In this document: piece after piece, positions 14,377-21,686 of the stretch
Layout: each line of letters opens with the position of its first letter
How positions within the stretch are numbered: the stretch's first letter is position 1
DNA from: Pseudofrankia coriaricola
GTDB lineage: Bacteria; Actinomycetota; Actinomycetes; Frankiales; Frankiaceae
Length of the DNA: 33,043 nt
Assembly (NCBI RefSeq): GCF_001854805.1
Contig: NZ_MBLO01000227.1
Location: 1-33,043 of the forward strand
Reading direction: 5' to 3'
Translations under genes and position numbers: made by a program
Notes under the pieces: generated by a model
The model's database searches: none
Seen by the model: the letters and a program-made list of their open reading frames with translations, nothing else
What the model was told of the DNA's origin: nothing

Positions 14377-16368
14377 GTGAGCAACGCATTCCGCTACGGC
14401 CCCTGGTCGGGCGGCCCCGACCCGCTCGACTTCCCGTTCGCCGCCACCGACGCCCTCGACGAGATGTCCCGCCAGGTGCTGGACGGCCGCACCCCGCGAG
14501 AGGCCCTCGACTCGCTGCTGCGCCGCGGCATGAACGGCCGGCGCGGGCTGGACGACCTGCGCCGCGCGGTCGACCGGCGCCGCCGCGAGGTGCGCTCCCG
14601 CGGCCGGCTCGACGGCACTCTGCAGGAGGTGCGCCGGCTGCTCGACACCGCGATCGGCCAGGAGCGGGCGGCGCTGTTCCCAGACCCGTCGGATGACGCG
14701 CGGATGCGCGAGACGGAGCTGGACGCCCTGCCCAGTGACCCGGCCCGCGCGGTACGCGAGCTCGCCGACTACGACTGGCGCTCCGACCAGGCCCGCGAGA
14801 CCTACGACCAGATCGCCGACCTGCTGCGCCGCGAGGTCCTCGACTCCCAGTTCCGCGGGATGAAGGAGGCGTTGGCCGGCGCGACTCCGGAGGACATGAC
14901 TCGGGTCGGCGACATGGTTCGCGCGCTCAACGAGCTGCTCGCCAAGGACGCCCGCGGCGAGGACACCGACGAGGCATTCCGCGATTTCATGCGCGAGTTC
15001 GGGGAGTTCTTCCCCGAACAGCCGAGCAACCTCGAAGAGCTGATCGACACGCTGGCCCAACGCTCCGCCGCCGCCGCCCGCCTGCTCGCCGGCTTGTCGC
15101 CCAAGCAGCGCCAGGAGCTGGCGGAGCTGATGGCATCCGCCGTCCAGGACATGGGCCTGGCCGACGAGCTCACCCAGCTCGGCGAGGCGCTTCGGTCGGC
15201 CCGGCCGAACCTCAACTGGGGCATGCGCCCGTCGGGACGGGCGAACGGCTTCGGCGACCCGCGCGGGGGCGGGGCGGAGCTTGGCCTCGGCGATGCGACG
15301 TCGGCGCTCGAGGAGCTCGCGGAACTCGACGAGCTGGCCGCCGCGCTCAACCAGGACTACCCGGGAGCCTCGCTCGACGACGTCGACCCGGACGCGATCG
15401 CCGAGGCGCTGGGCCGCTCCGCGGTCGACGACCTGCGCCAGCTCCAGCAGATCGAGCGCGAGCTGGAACGCGTCGGTTTCCTGACCCGTCGTTCCGGACG
15501 TCTCGAGCTCACGCCGCGGGCGGTACGCCGGATCGGCCAGTCGGCGCTCGCCAGGATCTTCCGGCAGATCTCGTCGGGCGTGCGCGGCGACCACGCGCAG
15601 ACCGACGCCGGCGCCGCGGGTGAGCTGATCGGCACCGCTCGTCCCTGGGAGTTCGGGGACACGCAGCCCCTCGATGTCGTCCGCACCGTGCGCAACGCGG
15701 TGCTGCGTTCCGGGCCGCCCGGGCCCGGGGTGGCGATCCGGCTGAAGGTCGAGGACTTCGCCGTCGCCGAGACGGAAAGGCGTACCTCGGCCGCGGTCTG
15801 CCTGCTCGTCGACCTGTCCTACTCCATGGCGCTGCGCGGCACCTGGGGGATGGCGAAGTCGACGGCGCTGGCCCTGCACACCCTGGTGACCACCAAGTTC
15901 CCCCAGGACAAGATTCACCTGATCGGCTTCTCGGACTACGCCCGCGAGCTGCGGCCGGTGGAGCTGGCCGGCCTCGACTCGGAGATGGTGCAGGGCACGA
16001 ACCTGCAGCACGCCCTGCTGATCGCCGGCCGGCTGCTGTCGCGCTACCCGGAGTCGGAGCCGGTCGTCATGGTCGTCACCGACGGCGAGCCGACGGCGCA
16101 TCTGCTGCGCGACGGCACGCCTGCGTTCTCGTGGCCGCCGATGCCGGAGACGCTGGAACTGACGCTCGCCGAGGTCGACCGGCTGACGAAGCGGGGCGTC
16201 AACATCAACGTCTTCATGCTGGACACCGAGCCGCGGCTGGTCCGCTTCGTCGAGGAGATGGCCCGGCGCAATGGTGGCCGGGTCCTCTCCCCCGACCCGG
16301 ACGCGCTCGGCGAGTACGTCGTCCACGACTATCTACGCTCCCGCGGCGGCCGCCGCGCGGCCCGCTAA
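14377..16368 (+). CDS. VWA-domain protein partner of the MoxR-like ATPase
   Basis: A 663-residue cytoplasmic protein. The first 440 residues are highly charged and helical. The last 200 form a von Willebrand factor A domain with a complete MIDAS metal site: D479, S481 and S483 in DLSYS, T541 in GTNLQ, and D569 in VTDGEPT. It resembles Rv0959 of M. tuberculosis, which follows Rv0958 in the same way. MoxR ATPase plus VWA protein pairs generally act as chaperones that insert metals or remodel protein complexes. The client is unknown here because no third conserved gene is attached. The GTG at 14377 lies 160 bases after the ATPase stop. Confidence 0.9.
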   Translation: MSNAFRYGPWSGGPDPLDFPFAATDALDEMSRQVLDGRTPREALDSLLRRGMNGRRGLDDLRRAVDRRRREVRSRGRLDGTLQEVRRLLDTAIGQERAALFPDPSDDARMRETELDALPSDPARAVRELADYDWRSDQARETYDQIADLLRREVLDSQFRGMKEALAGATPEDMTRVGDMVRALNELLAKDARGEDTDEAFRDFMREFGEFFPEQPSNLEELIDTLAQRSAAAARLLAGLSPKQRQELAELMASAVQDMGLADELTQLGEALRSARPNLNWGMRPSGRANGFGDPRGGGAELGLGDATSALEELAELDELAAALNQDYPGASLDDVDPDAIAEALGRSAVDDLRQLQQIERELERVGFLTRRSGRLELTPRAVRRIGQSALARIFRQISSGVRGDHAQTDAGAAGELIGTARPWEFGDTQPLDVVRTVRNAVLRSGPPGPGVAIRLKVEDFAVAETERRTSAAVCLLVDLSYSMALRGTWGMAKSTALALHTLVTTKFPQDKIHLIGFSDYARELRPVELAGLDSEMVQGTNLQHALLIAGRLLSRYPESEPVVMVVTDGEPTAHLLRDGTPAFSWPPMPETLELTLAEVDRLTKRGVNINVFMLDTEPRLVRFVEEMARRNGGRVLSPDPDALGEYVVHDYLRSRGGRRAAR

Positions 16369-16409
16369 CCTTGGTCCCCGGCATTAGTCCTTCTGGGACA
16401 GGGACCTCC

Positions 16410-16442
16410 GGAGGTGCGAAGGAAGAACATTTTCGCACCTCC
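16410..16442. terminator. Bidirectional terminator between VWA and PadR genes
   Basis: Perfect 11-bp stem (GGAGGTGCGAA, 16410-16420, with 16432-16442) around an 11-base loop, followed by TTT. It sits between two convergent genes and can serve both. Confidence 0.8.
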
Positions 16443-16451
16443 TTTGGCCCG

Positions 16452-17057
16452 TTAGGCGGCCGGCGGCGCGGGACCAGTCGACGGGGAGGGCGGTATCCGG
16501 CCGGCGGCGAGGTCTCTGACCAGGGTCTCCCAGAAGTCCACCTGTAGCCGCTCGTAGCCGAGGCCGAGCTCCAGGGCGCGCCGTAGCGACCACGGCATCG
16601 CGTCCGCCGGGAGCGCCGCGAACGCCTCGTAGGTGGCAAGCCGCGTCCGGTGGGCGGCCGCCTGCCCGCGCGCGAGCGCCGCCGCGTCCGCCGGGCGGCC
16701 CAGCTCCGCGAACGCGAGCTTGAGCAGGCCCGGCGCGCGCAGCTCCCCCAGCGCCGTCTCGCCGCCGGCGAGCCACTCGGCGAGTGCCGCCCGGCCGGCG
16801 TCGGTGATCCGGAAGATCCGTCGGCGGCGCCCGAACTCCTCGCGCTCCTCGGCGAGCAGGCCGGCCTCGGCCAGCCGCGGCGGTTCCTTGTAGAGCTGCG
16901 CGTGCGGGAAGGACCAGAAGTTACCGACCGACTGCGCGGCGAACGACTTCAGGTCGTAGGGCGTGGCGGTACCGTGCCTGGCCACCAGCCCGAGTACCAG
17001 GTAGGAGACCGGCGTCAGCGACGCCGTCCCCGCAACCGTTGAGGGCGGGCCCATCAC
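16452..17057 (-). CDS. PadR-family transcriptional regulator
   Basis: A regulator of about 201 residues. The N-terminal PadR winged helix is visible as SYLVLGLVARHGTATPYDLKS, then FWSFPHAQLYKEPPRLAEAGLL, then the wing RRRRIFRITDAGRAAL. A C-terminal helical dimerisation domain follows, ending in a long amphipathic helix and a Pro-rich tail. A GTG at 17057 (or ATG at 17054) is preferred because AAGGAGG lies eight to eleven bases upstream; the frame extends to a GTG at 17081. It is divergent from the DUF3291-type gene. The shared gap carries ACCGTCCGA repeats, so it probably represses that gene and itself; this is inference from layout. Confidence 0.92.
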   Translation of the reverse strand: MMGPPSTVAGTASLTPVSYLVLGLVARHGTATPYDLKSFAAQSVGNFWSFPHAQLYKEPPRLAEAGLLAEEREEFGRRRRIFRITDAGRAALAEWLAGGETALGELRAPGLLKLAFAELGRPADAAALARGQAAAHRTRLATYEAFAALPADAMPWSLRRALELGLGYERLQVDFWETLVRDLAAGRIPPSPSTGPAPPAA

Positions 17058-17098
17058 GTCGGGCGCCTCCTTCTCTTCCACAGCTCGCAGGTTACTCG

Positions 17099-17126
17099 TT
17101 GCGGACCGTCCGATTCATACTATAGT
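17099..17126 (+). promoter_or_regulatory. Promoter of the DUF3291-type gene
   Basis: TTGCGG (17099-17104), a 16-base spacer and TATAGT (17121-17126). The -10 is a very good actinobacterial match. TATAGT can also be read on the minus strand across the same bases, so a divergent promoter for the PadR gene may overlap. Confidence 0.6.
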
Positions 17127-17149
17127 TCAAACCGTCCGAAACAGACGGT
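17105..17149. promoter_or_regulatory. Candidate PadR operator
   Basis: ACCGTCCGA occurs at 17105-17113 and 17131-17139, and the second copy forms an inverted repeat with GACGGT (17144-17149), spacer seven bases. The copies flank the -10 box, so bound regulator would block the promoter. Assignment to the PadR protein is inferred from position. Confidence 0.5.
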
Positions 17150-17182
17150 CTACTACGGACCGCCGATGCCCGAGGAGCCCAG

Positions 17183-17656
17183 ATGGCCACCATTCCCTGG
17201 TCCACCCCGTCCGCCGCCGGCCCGTCCGTGACCGCCGCCCCGACGGCCGCGTCCACCGGGACGCCCGACCCGTCGGCTGGCGCATCGGTGGTCATGGTCT
17301 CCCGGTTCACGATCACCTCGCGCCGGCACACCGTGTCGATGCTTCGGCACGCGCTGCGGGTGCGGCGCGCACTGCTGGCCGCTCCCGGGGCTCTGGGGGT
17401 CTCGCTCGTCGCCCACCCGATGCGCGGGGAGTACTGGACGCTGTCGGGCTGGACCGACCGGCGGGCGCTGGACGGATTCGTCCGCACGCCCGAGCACCGG
17501 GCGGCGATGCGCACGCTCGGGCCCACGATGGCGGACTCCACGTTCGTCTTCTGGGCACACGACGCCGCGGCGCAGCCGCCGACCTGGGCCGAGGCCACGG
17601 CCCGCGTCGACGCCGAGCGGTCGCGGCCGAAGCCGGCGCCGGACCCGACCGCCTGA
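17183..17656 (+). CDS. DUF3291-like protein
   Basis: A 157-residue soluble protein. The central part (about residues 33-125: MVSRFTITSRRHT, GVSLVAHPMRGEYWTLSGWTDRRALDGFVRTPEHRAAM) has the alternating pattern of a dimeric alpha/beta barrel, like DUF3291 and antibiotic-biosynthesis monooxygenase-type proteins. An Ala/Thr/Pro-rich N-terminal stretch of 30 residues precedes it. GAGGAG at about 17172-17177 supports the ATG. It is divergent from and probably controlled by the PadR regulator. Substrate and reaction are unknown; the family assignment is from pattern memory. Confidence 0.75.
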   Translation: MATIPWSTPSAAGPSVTAAPTAASTGTPDPSAGASVVMVSRFTITSRRHTVSMLRHALRVRRALLAAPGALGVSLVAHPMRGEYWTLSGWTDRRALDGFVRTPEHRAAMRTLGPTMADSTFVFWAHDAAAQPPTWAEATARVDAERSRPKPAPDPTA

Positions 17657-17714
17657 CCACGGTTGGGGCCCGACTGGGGCCGGGACCCCGAGTGCCCTGG
17701 CTGACCCAGCTGCC

Positions 17715-17731
17715 CGGGCTGGCCCAGCCCG
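17715..17731 (+). terminator. Hairpin after the DUF3291-like gene
   Basis: CGGGCTGG and CCAGCCCG arms meet around one base and are followed by TTTG. It lies 58 bases after the stop and before the protease gene. Confidence 0.45.
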
Positions 17732-17776
17732 TTTGAAGCGCGGGAACCCCCTGCGCCACTGTTACCGTCCGCATCC

Positions 17777-19201
17777 ATGTCTTCACAGATCGGGGTGGGG
17801 TCTTCGTCGACCCTGGAAGAAGACGGCGCGGCGGGTCCGTCCGGCGCCATGCGTTCCAGACCGGGCCAGCACCGCCGGCGCCGCCGCGGGCGCGGCTGGC
17901 TCCCTCCGCGAGAGCGGCATGAGCGTCGCGGGCCGCGCGGCCCGCGGGCGCGGGCCAGCCAGCAGAGGCACGGTCGCCCGCAGGAACCTCGCGACCAGCA
18001 CAGCGGAGGCCGAGGCGGCCCGCGGGCGGGCGGCGGGCAGCGCGGCACCGCGCGGTGGCGGCGCCCCTGGCTGGCCCGGCTCACGGTCGCGGCGGCGGCC
18101 ATCGCCGTCCTGCTCCTGCTGGAACCAGCCCCGAGCCCCTCCCCGACGCCCGGGCCGTCGGGCGCGGCGGGCGAACCCCCCACCGGCGTCCCGACGGCCC
18201 CGGTGACGTCTCAACGCCAGTCGCAGACCGACGAGGAACTGACGCGCTACTGGACGCCGGAGCGCCGGGCCCAGGCCGTCAGCGGCGACGTCACCCAACG
18301 CGCGACGCCGGCGGCCGGCGAGACCGGCCAGGCGGCGGACGCGGTCAGGTCTCCTGGCCCGTCCCTCGGTACGTCCGGCGCGTCCGGCGCGTCCAGCGGG
18401 CCCGCGGCCGCCGAGGCTCCGGACGTCCTGGCGCCCCACCTCGCCGAGGACCCGGTGCCCGGCGCGCTCTCACCGGACGTCCAGCCCGGCGTCGCGGTGC
18501 CTGGCCGGGTGCCGCTCGCCGGCAACCGGGTCGCGCCCTACCGTGGCGGCGGGCTCGCGGCGCGCGCCGAGGGAGCGCTGTTCAGCACGATCGGCGGCAT
18601 CGACTACGCCTGCTCCGGCACCGTCGTCGACAGCCCGGGCGGTGATCTCGTACTGACCGCCGGGCACTGCCTGCACGAGGGGGGCGCGGCGGGCGGGTTC
18701 GCCACCAACGTCATCTTCATCCCCGGCTACGCGAACGGCGCCTCGCCGTACGGCGTCTGGCGCGCCCGGCAGCTGACCGTCACAAACGGTTGGGGATACC
18801 GGCAGAACTTCGATGAGGACGCCGGTTTCGCGGCCTTTCGACCACTCGGCGGCCGGACGCTGGAGGCCCTGATCGGCGGCGCCCTCCCGATCGGTTTCGG
18901 CACGGGCAGGCAGTCACAGACCGTCCTCGGCTACCCGAAGCTGCCGCCCTACGACGGCACGACACTGATGTACTGCTCCGGTACGCCCACTCCCGATCCG
19001 CACGGCGGGACCTCGCTCGGCGTGCCGTGCTCCATGACCGCGGGCGCGAGCGGCGGCGCCTGGTTCACCGGGTTCACCGGCGGCGCGGGCACGGTGGACT
19101 CCGTGGTCAGCTACGCCTACGCAACGGACCCGGGCACCATCTACGGCACCTGGTTCGGCCCCGCGGTCCAGGACCTCTACCAGCACGCGATGGACCTGTG
19201 A
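17777..19201 (+). CDS. Membrane-anchored trypsin-like serine protease
   Basis: A 474-residue protein. The first 95 residues are a basic, Arg/Gly-rich cytoplasmic tail. One hydrophobic segment follows (ARLTVAAAAIAVLLLL), then a Pro/Ala/Ser-rich extracellular linker of about 140 residues. The chymotrypsin-fold domain occupies the last 220 residues. The catalytic triad is visible: H297 in TAGHC, D348 (or D346) in NFDEDAGFA, and S425 in AGASGGAW. The short basic-hydrophobic segment could be a signal anchor or a cleaved signal after a long N-region. The ATG at 17849 (MRSRPG) is an alternative start. Substrates are unknown; it is probably an extracytoplasmic protease of the trypsin or glutamyl-endopeptidase-like group. 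Confidence 0.88.
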   Translation: MSSQIGVGSSSTLEEDGAAGPSGAMRSRPGQHRRRRRGRGWLPPRERHERRGPRGPRARASQQRHGRPQEPRDQHSGGRGGPRAGGGQRGTARWRRPWLARLTVAAAAIAVLLLLEPAPSPSPTPGPSGAAGEPPTGVPTAPVTSQRQSQTDEELTRYWTPERRAQAVSGDVTQRATPAAGETGQAADAVRSPGPSLGTSGASGASSGPAAAEAPDVLAPHLAEDPVPGALSPDVQPGVAVPGRVPLAGNRVAPYRGGGLAARAEGALFSTIGGIDYACSGTVVDSPGGDLVLTAGHCLHEGGAAGGFATNVIFIPGYANGASPYGVWRARQLTVTNGWGYRQNFDEDAGFAAFRPLGGRTLEALIGGALPIGFGTGRQSQTVLGYPKLPPYDGTTLMYCSGTPTPDPHGGTSLGVPCSMTAGASGGAWFTGFTGGAGTVDSVVSYAYATDPGTIYGTWFGPAVQDLYQHAMDL

Positions 19202-19283
19202 CGGCGCCGGGACGGCCAGGGCCGCGCGGGCAGACGCGGGGCCGGGCCGCGCGGCTGTGCGGGGGGTCGGTAGCGTCGTGCGC

Positions 19284-19748
19284 ATGCCGCACAGTGGGCC
19301 GTATGGGCTGGTTCTGGCCCTGCACATCGTGGGCGCCATGTTCGTGATCAGTCCGCTGGCCCTCGCGGGGCTCTGCCTGCCCGCGATGACGTTCGTCGGC
19401 CTGCGGGCGCTCCCGATACTGCGCCCGGCACCACGGCTGCTACGGCTGGCCGCCGTGGCCTCGCTCGGGGTCGTCGCCCTCGGCCTGGTCCTCGTGCGGC
19501 AGGGGCCGTTCGGCAGCGTCCGCCACTACGGCGACGGCTGGATCACCAGCTCCGTGGCTCTCTGGGGGATCGCCACCCTGCTCACGGTCACCATCCTGGC
19601 AGGCGGCGTCGCGACGGCGGTCGCCGAGATCGAGCAGACCGGCATGGCGGCCCGCCGCCGACTGCCGTGGCTCGCTCTCACCGGCCTGGTCACGACGTCC
19701 TGCTGGGTCGGGATCGTCTTCCTCATGGTGGTCAAGCCCGGCATGTGA
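19284..19748 (+). CDS. Four-helix integral membrane protein
   Basis: A 154-residue membrane protein with four hydrophobic helices (about residues 6-40, 55-75, 90-120 and 130-150). There is a conserved-looking LHIVGAMFVISPLAL at the start and a GDGWITSS motif between helices two and three. It somewhat recalls DUF2269-type predicted membrane proteins, but I cannot assign a family. The ATG at 19284 is preferred to the in-frame start at 19257, whose extra residues are not membrane-like. The protease gene lies 82 bases upstream on the same strand. A strong hairpin overlaps its stop codon. Confidence 0.7.
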   Translation: MPHSGPYGLVLALHIVGAMFVISPLALAGLCLPAMTFVGLRALPILRPAPRLLRLAAVASLGVVALGLVLVRQGPFGSVRHYGDGWITSSVALWGIATLLTVTILAGGVATAVAEIEQTGMAARRRLPWLALTGLVTTSCWVGIVFLMVVKPGM

Positions 19749-19780
19749 CGGGTGTCGGCCCGTTCGGGCCGACACCCGTC
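19747..19780 (+). terminator. Strong hairpin overlapping a stop codon
   Basis: Perfect 15-bp stem (19747-19761 with 19766-19780) with loop GTTC. The stem begins inside the stop codon of the membrane protein gene. Confidence 0.8.
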
Positions 19781-19791
19781 CTCGCATGCGC

Positions 19792-19824
19792 CAGCCTCGC
19801 CATCGATTCAGCCTCGCCATCGAT
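19792..19824. repeat. 16-bp direct repeat with ATCGAT
   Basis: CAGCCTCGCCATCGAT occurs at 19792-19807 and 19809-19824. A third ATCGAT lies at 19838-19843. The stretch is noticeably AT-rich for this genome and immediately precedes the acyltransferase gene. Confidence 0.65.
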
Positions 19825-19848
19825 GGTCGCTATCAGTATCGATGATGT

Positions 19849-19864
19849 CACTTTAAGTAAAGTG
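19849..19864. promoter_or_regulatory. Palindromic site upstream of the acyltransferase
   Basis: CACTTTAAGTAAAGTG: 7-bp perfect arms around AG, about 35 bases before the start codon. It is a good operator candidate; the AT-rich centre may also serve as the -10 region. The binding protein is unknown. Confidence 0.5.
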
Positions 19865-19898
19865 GCGTCGGCTACCGATGGCGACGAGGGCGGTGCAT

Positions 19899-21608
19899 GT
19901 GGTCTTTCCGACGATCGAGTTCGCCGCCTTCTTCCTGGTCGTGATGGCTCTGTCGTGGTGGCTGATGCCGCGGCCACGGTGGTGGAAGCCGTTCATGCTG
20001 GCGGCAAGCTACTTCTTCTATGGCTACACGGATGCCCGGTTCGTGCTCCTGATCGTCGCGTCGACGCTGGTCAACCAGGCCGCCGCCGTCATGCTGGCCC
20101 GCCGCCGCGACCGGAGGATCCTGATCAGCGCGATCGTGGCCGATCTTGGCCTGCTGGGCTGGTTCAAGTACTACGGGTTCTTCGCGCTGTCGGTGGACCG
20201 GACGCTTGACCAGATCGGGCTCGGCGCGCCGCTGCCGCTGCTGCAGGTCGCCCTGCCGATCGGGATCTCCTTCTTCACGTTCCAGGCACTCTCGTACGTC
20301 ATCGACGTCTGGCGTGGTGACACCAGGCCGGCGAAACTGATCGACTTCGCCGTCTACGAGGCGTTCTTCCCGCACCTGGTCGCCGGGCCGATCGTGCGGG
20401 CCCGGGAGTTCATCCCGCAGCTGGCGAGCCCGCGCGACCGCGCCGCCGTCCCGGCGACCCGCGCCGTCTTCCTGATCTGCGGCGGCCTGGTCAAGAAGGT
20501 GGTCCTGGCCGACCTGCTCGCCCGTCGCCTCGTCGACCCGGTCTTCGACACCCCGGGGCAGCACTCGTCCATCGAGGTGCTCGCCGCGATCTACGGCTAC
20601 GCCGTGCAGATCTACTGTGACTTCTCCGCCTACTCGGACATCGCCATCGGGATCGCGCTGCTGCTGGGCTTCCGCTTCCCGGACAACTTCGACCGGCCGT
20701 ACGCGGCGACGAGCCTGCGGGAGTTCTGGCGGCGCTGGCACCTGACGCTCTCGCGCTGGCTGCGCGACTACGTCTACGTGCCGCTCGGCGGCAGCCGGCG
20801 CGGCCCGCGCCGCACCCAGCTGAACCTGCTGGTCACGATGGTGCTCGGCGGGCTGTGGCATGGGGCGGCCTGGACGTTCGTCTGCTGGGGCGCGGCGCAC
20901 GGCGCCGGCCTGGCGGCCGAGCGCTCGTTCGCACGGCGCCGGGCCCGCCCCCGCGGTCACCGCGGCCCCCGCCGTCCCGGCGTCGCGCTGGTGCCGACGG
21001 CCGCCGCCCCCGCCGCGCGCTCGGCGACCATCCCACTCCCCCGTGAAGGCGGGGACCCGACCAGGACCGGTTCGGCCGATTCACCCGCCGCCGCGCCCGC
21101 GTTGACGGCGCCAGCCCCCGCCGGACTCGACTCGGCGGAGGCGGCTCCGGCAGCCGCGGCCCCGCCGCGGGCGGGCGAGGCCGCCGGCTCCGTCGCCGCC
21201 GAGTCCACCATCCCGACCGCGTCGGACGAGCTGTCGACGTCACGCGGCCCGGCGGCGCCGGCGATGGCGACGGCCGGACGCTGGGTGCGCCGGATCGTGA
21301 CGTTCCACCTTGTCTGTGCCGCCTGGGTGCTGTTCCGGTCCCCCGACCTGGCCACCACCGGGGAAATCCTGCGCCGGCTGGTGACCGGCGGGCTCGCCGT
21401 CGGTCTGGTGACGCCGACGGTGGTCGTCGCGATCGTGGTCGGCCTCAGCCTCGCCGCCGTGCCGGCGCGCTGGTGGGCGGCGGCCCAGGGCGCCTTCGAC
21501 CAGCTGACGCTGCCGGTCCAGGCGCTCGCCGTCGCCGCGTTCCTGCTGGTGGCGTACTCGTTCGTCGGCCAGCAGGACGTCGCCCCGTTCATCTACTTCC
21601 GCTTCTGA
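19899..21608 (+). CDS. MBOAT-family membrane O-acyltransferase (AlgI-like)
   Basis: A multi-pass acyltransferase of about 569 residues that moves an acyl group, usually acetyl, across the membrane for esterification of an envelope polymer. It begins VFPTIEFAAFF like other AlgI/PatA-type proteins. It carries YCDFSAYSDIAIG, the LREFWRRWHLTLSRWLRDYVYVPLGG block, and the catalytic MBOAT His in GGLWHGAAW (about residue 321), with a second His in WGAAHG. A Pro/Ala-rich hydrophilic insert of about 115 residues interrupts the C-terminal part between membrane segments, which is unusual. The start is uncertain: GTG 19899 matches the family, ATG 19878 and GTG 19893 are in frame. It is followed after 78 bases by an SGNH hydrolase, its likely partner. 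Confidence 0.93.
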   Translation: MVFPTIEFAAFFLVVMALSWWLMPRPRWWKPFMLAASYFFYGYTDARFVLLIVASTLVNQAAAVMLARRRDRRILISAIVADLGLLGWFKYYGFFALSVDRTLDQIGLGAPLPLLQVALPIGISFFTFQALSYVIDVWRGDTRPAKLIDFAVYEAFFPHLVAGPIVRAREFIPQLASPRDRAAVPATRAVFLICGGLVKKVVLADLLARRLVDPVFDTPGQHSSIEVLAAIYGYAVQIYCDFSAYSDIAIGIALLLGFRFPDNFDRPYAATSLREFWRRWHLTLSRWLRDYVYVPLGGSRRGPRRTQLNLLVTMVLGGLWHGAAWTFVCWGAAHGAGLAAERSFARRRARPRGHRGPRRPGVALVPTAAAPAARSATIPLPREGGDPTRTGSADSPAAAPALTAPAPAGLDSAEAAPAAAAPPRAGEAAGSVAAESTIPTASDELSTSRGPAAPAMATAGRWVRRIVTFHLVCAAWVLFRSPDLATTGEILRRLVTGGLAVGLVTPTVVVAIVVGLSLAAVPARWWAAAQGAFDQLTLPVQALAVAAFLLVAYSFVGQQDVAPFIYFRF

Positions 21609-21686
21609 CGCGGCGGTCGCGGGGCGTCACACCGAATCAGGCCCGGCAGACCAGCGGGGAGGTCAAATCGGCCGAGGAAACTGTTC

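Noticed and set aside
14038-16326. A 762-codon minus-strand open frame
   Set aside because: Antisense to the VWA gene, whose MIDAS residues are intact; composition typical of a shadow frame.
12709-16368. Cobalt or magnesium chelatase for cobalamin or chlorophyll
   Set aside because: The AAA+ and VWA subunits look similar, but there is no large ChlH/CobN subunit or pathway gene in the window.
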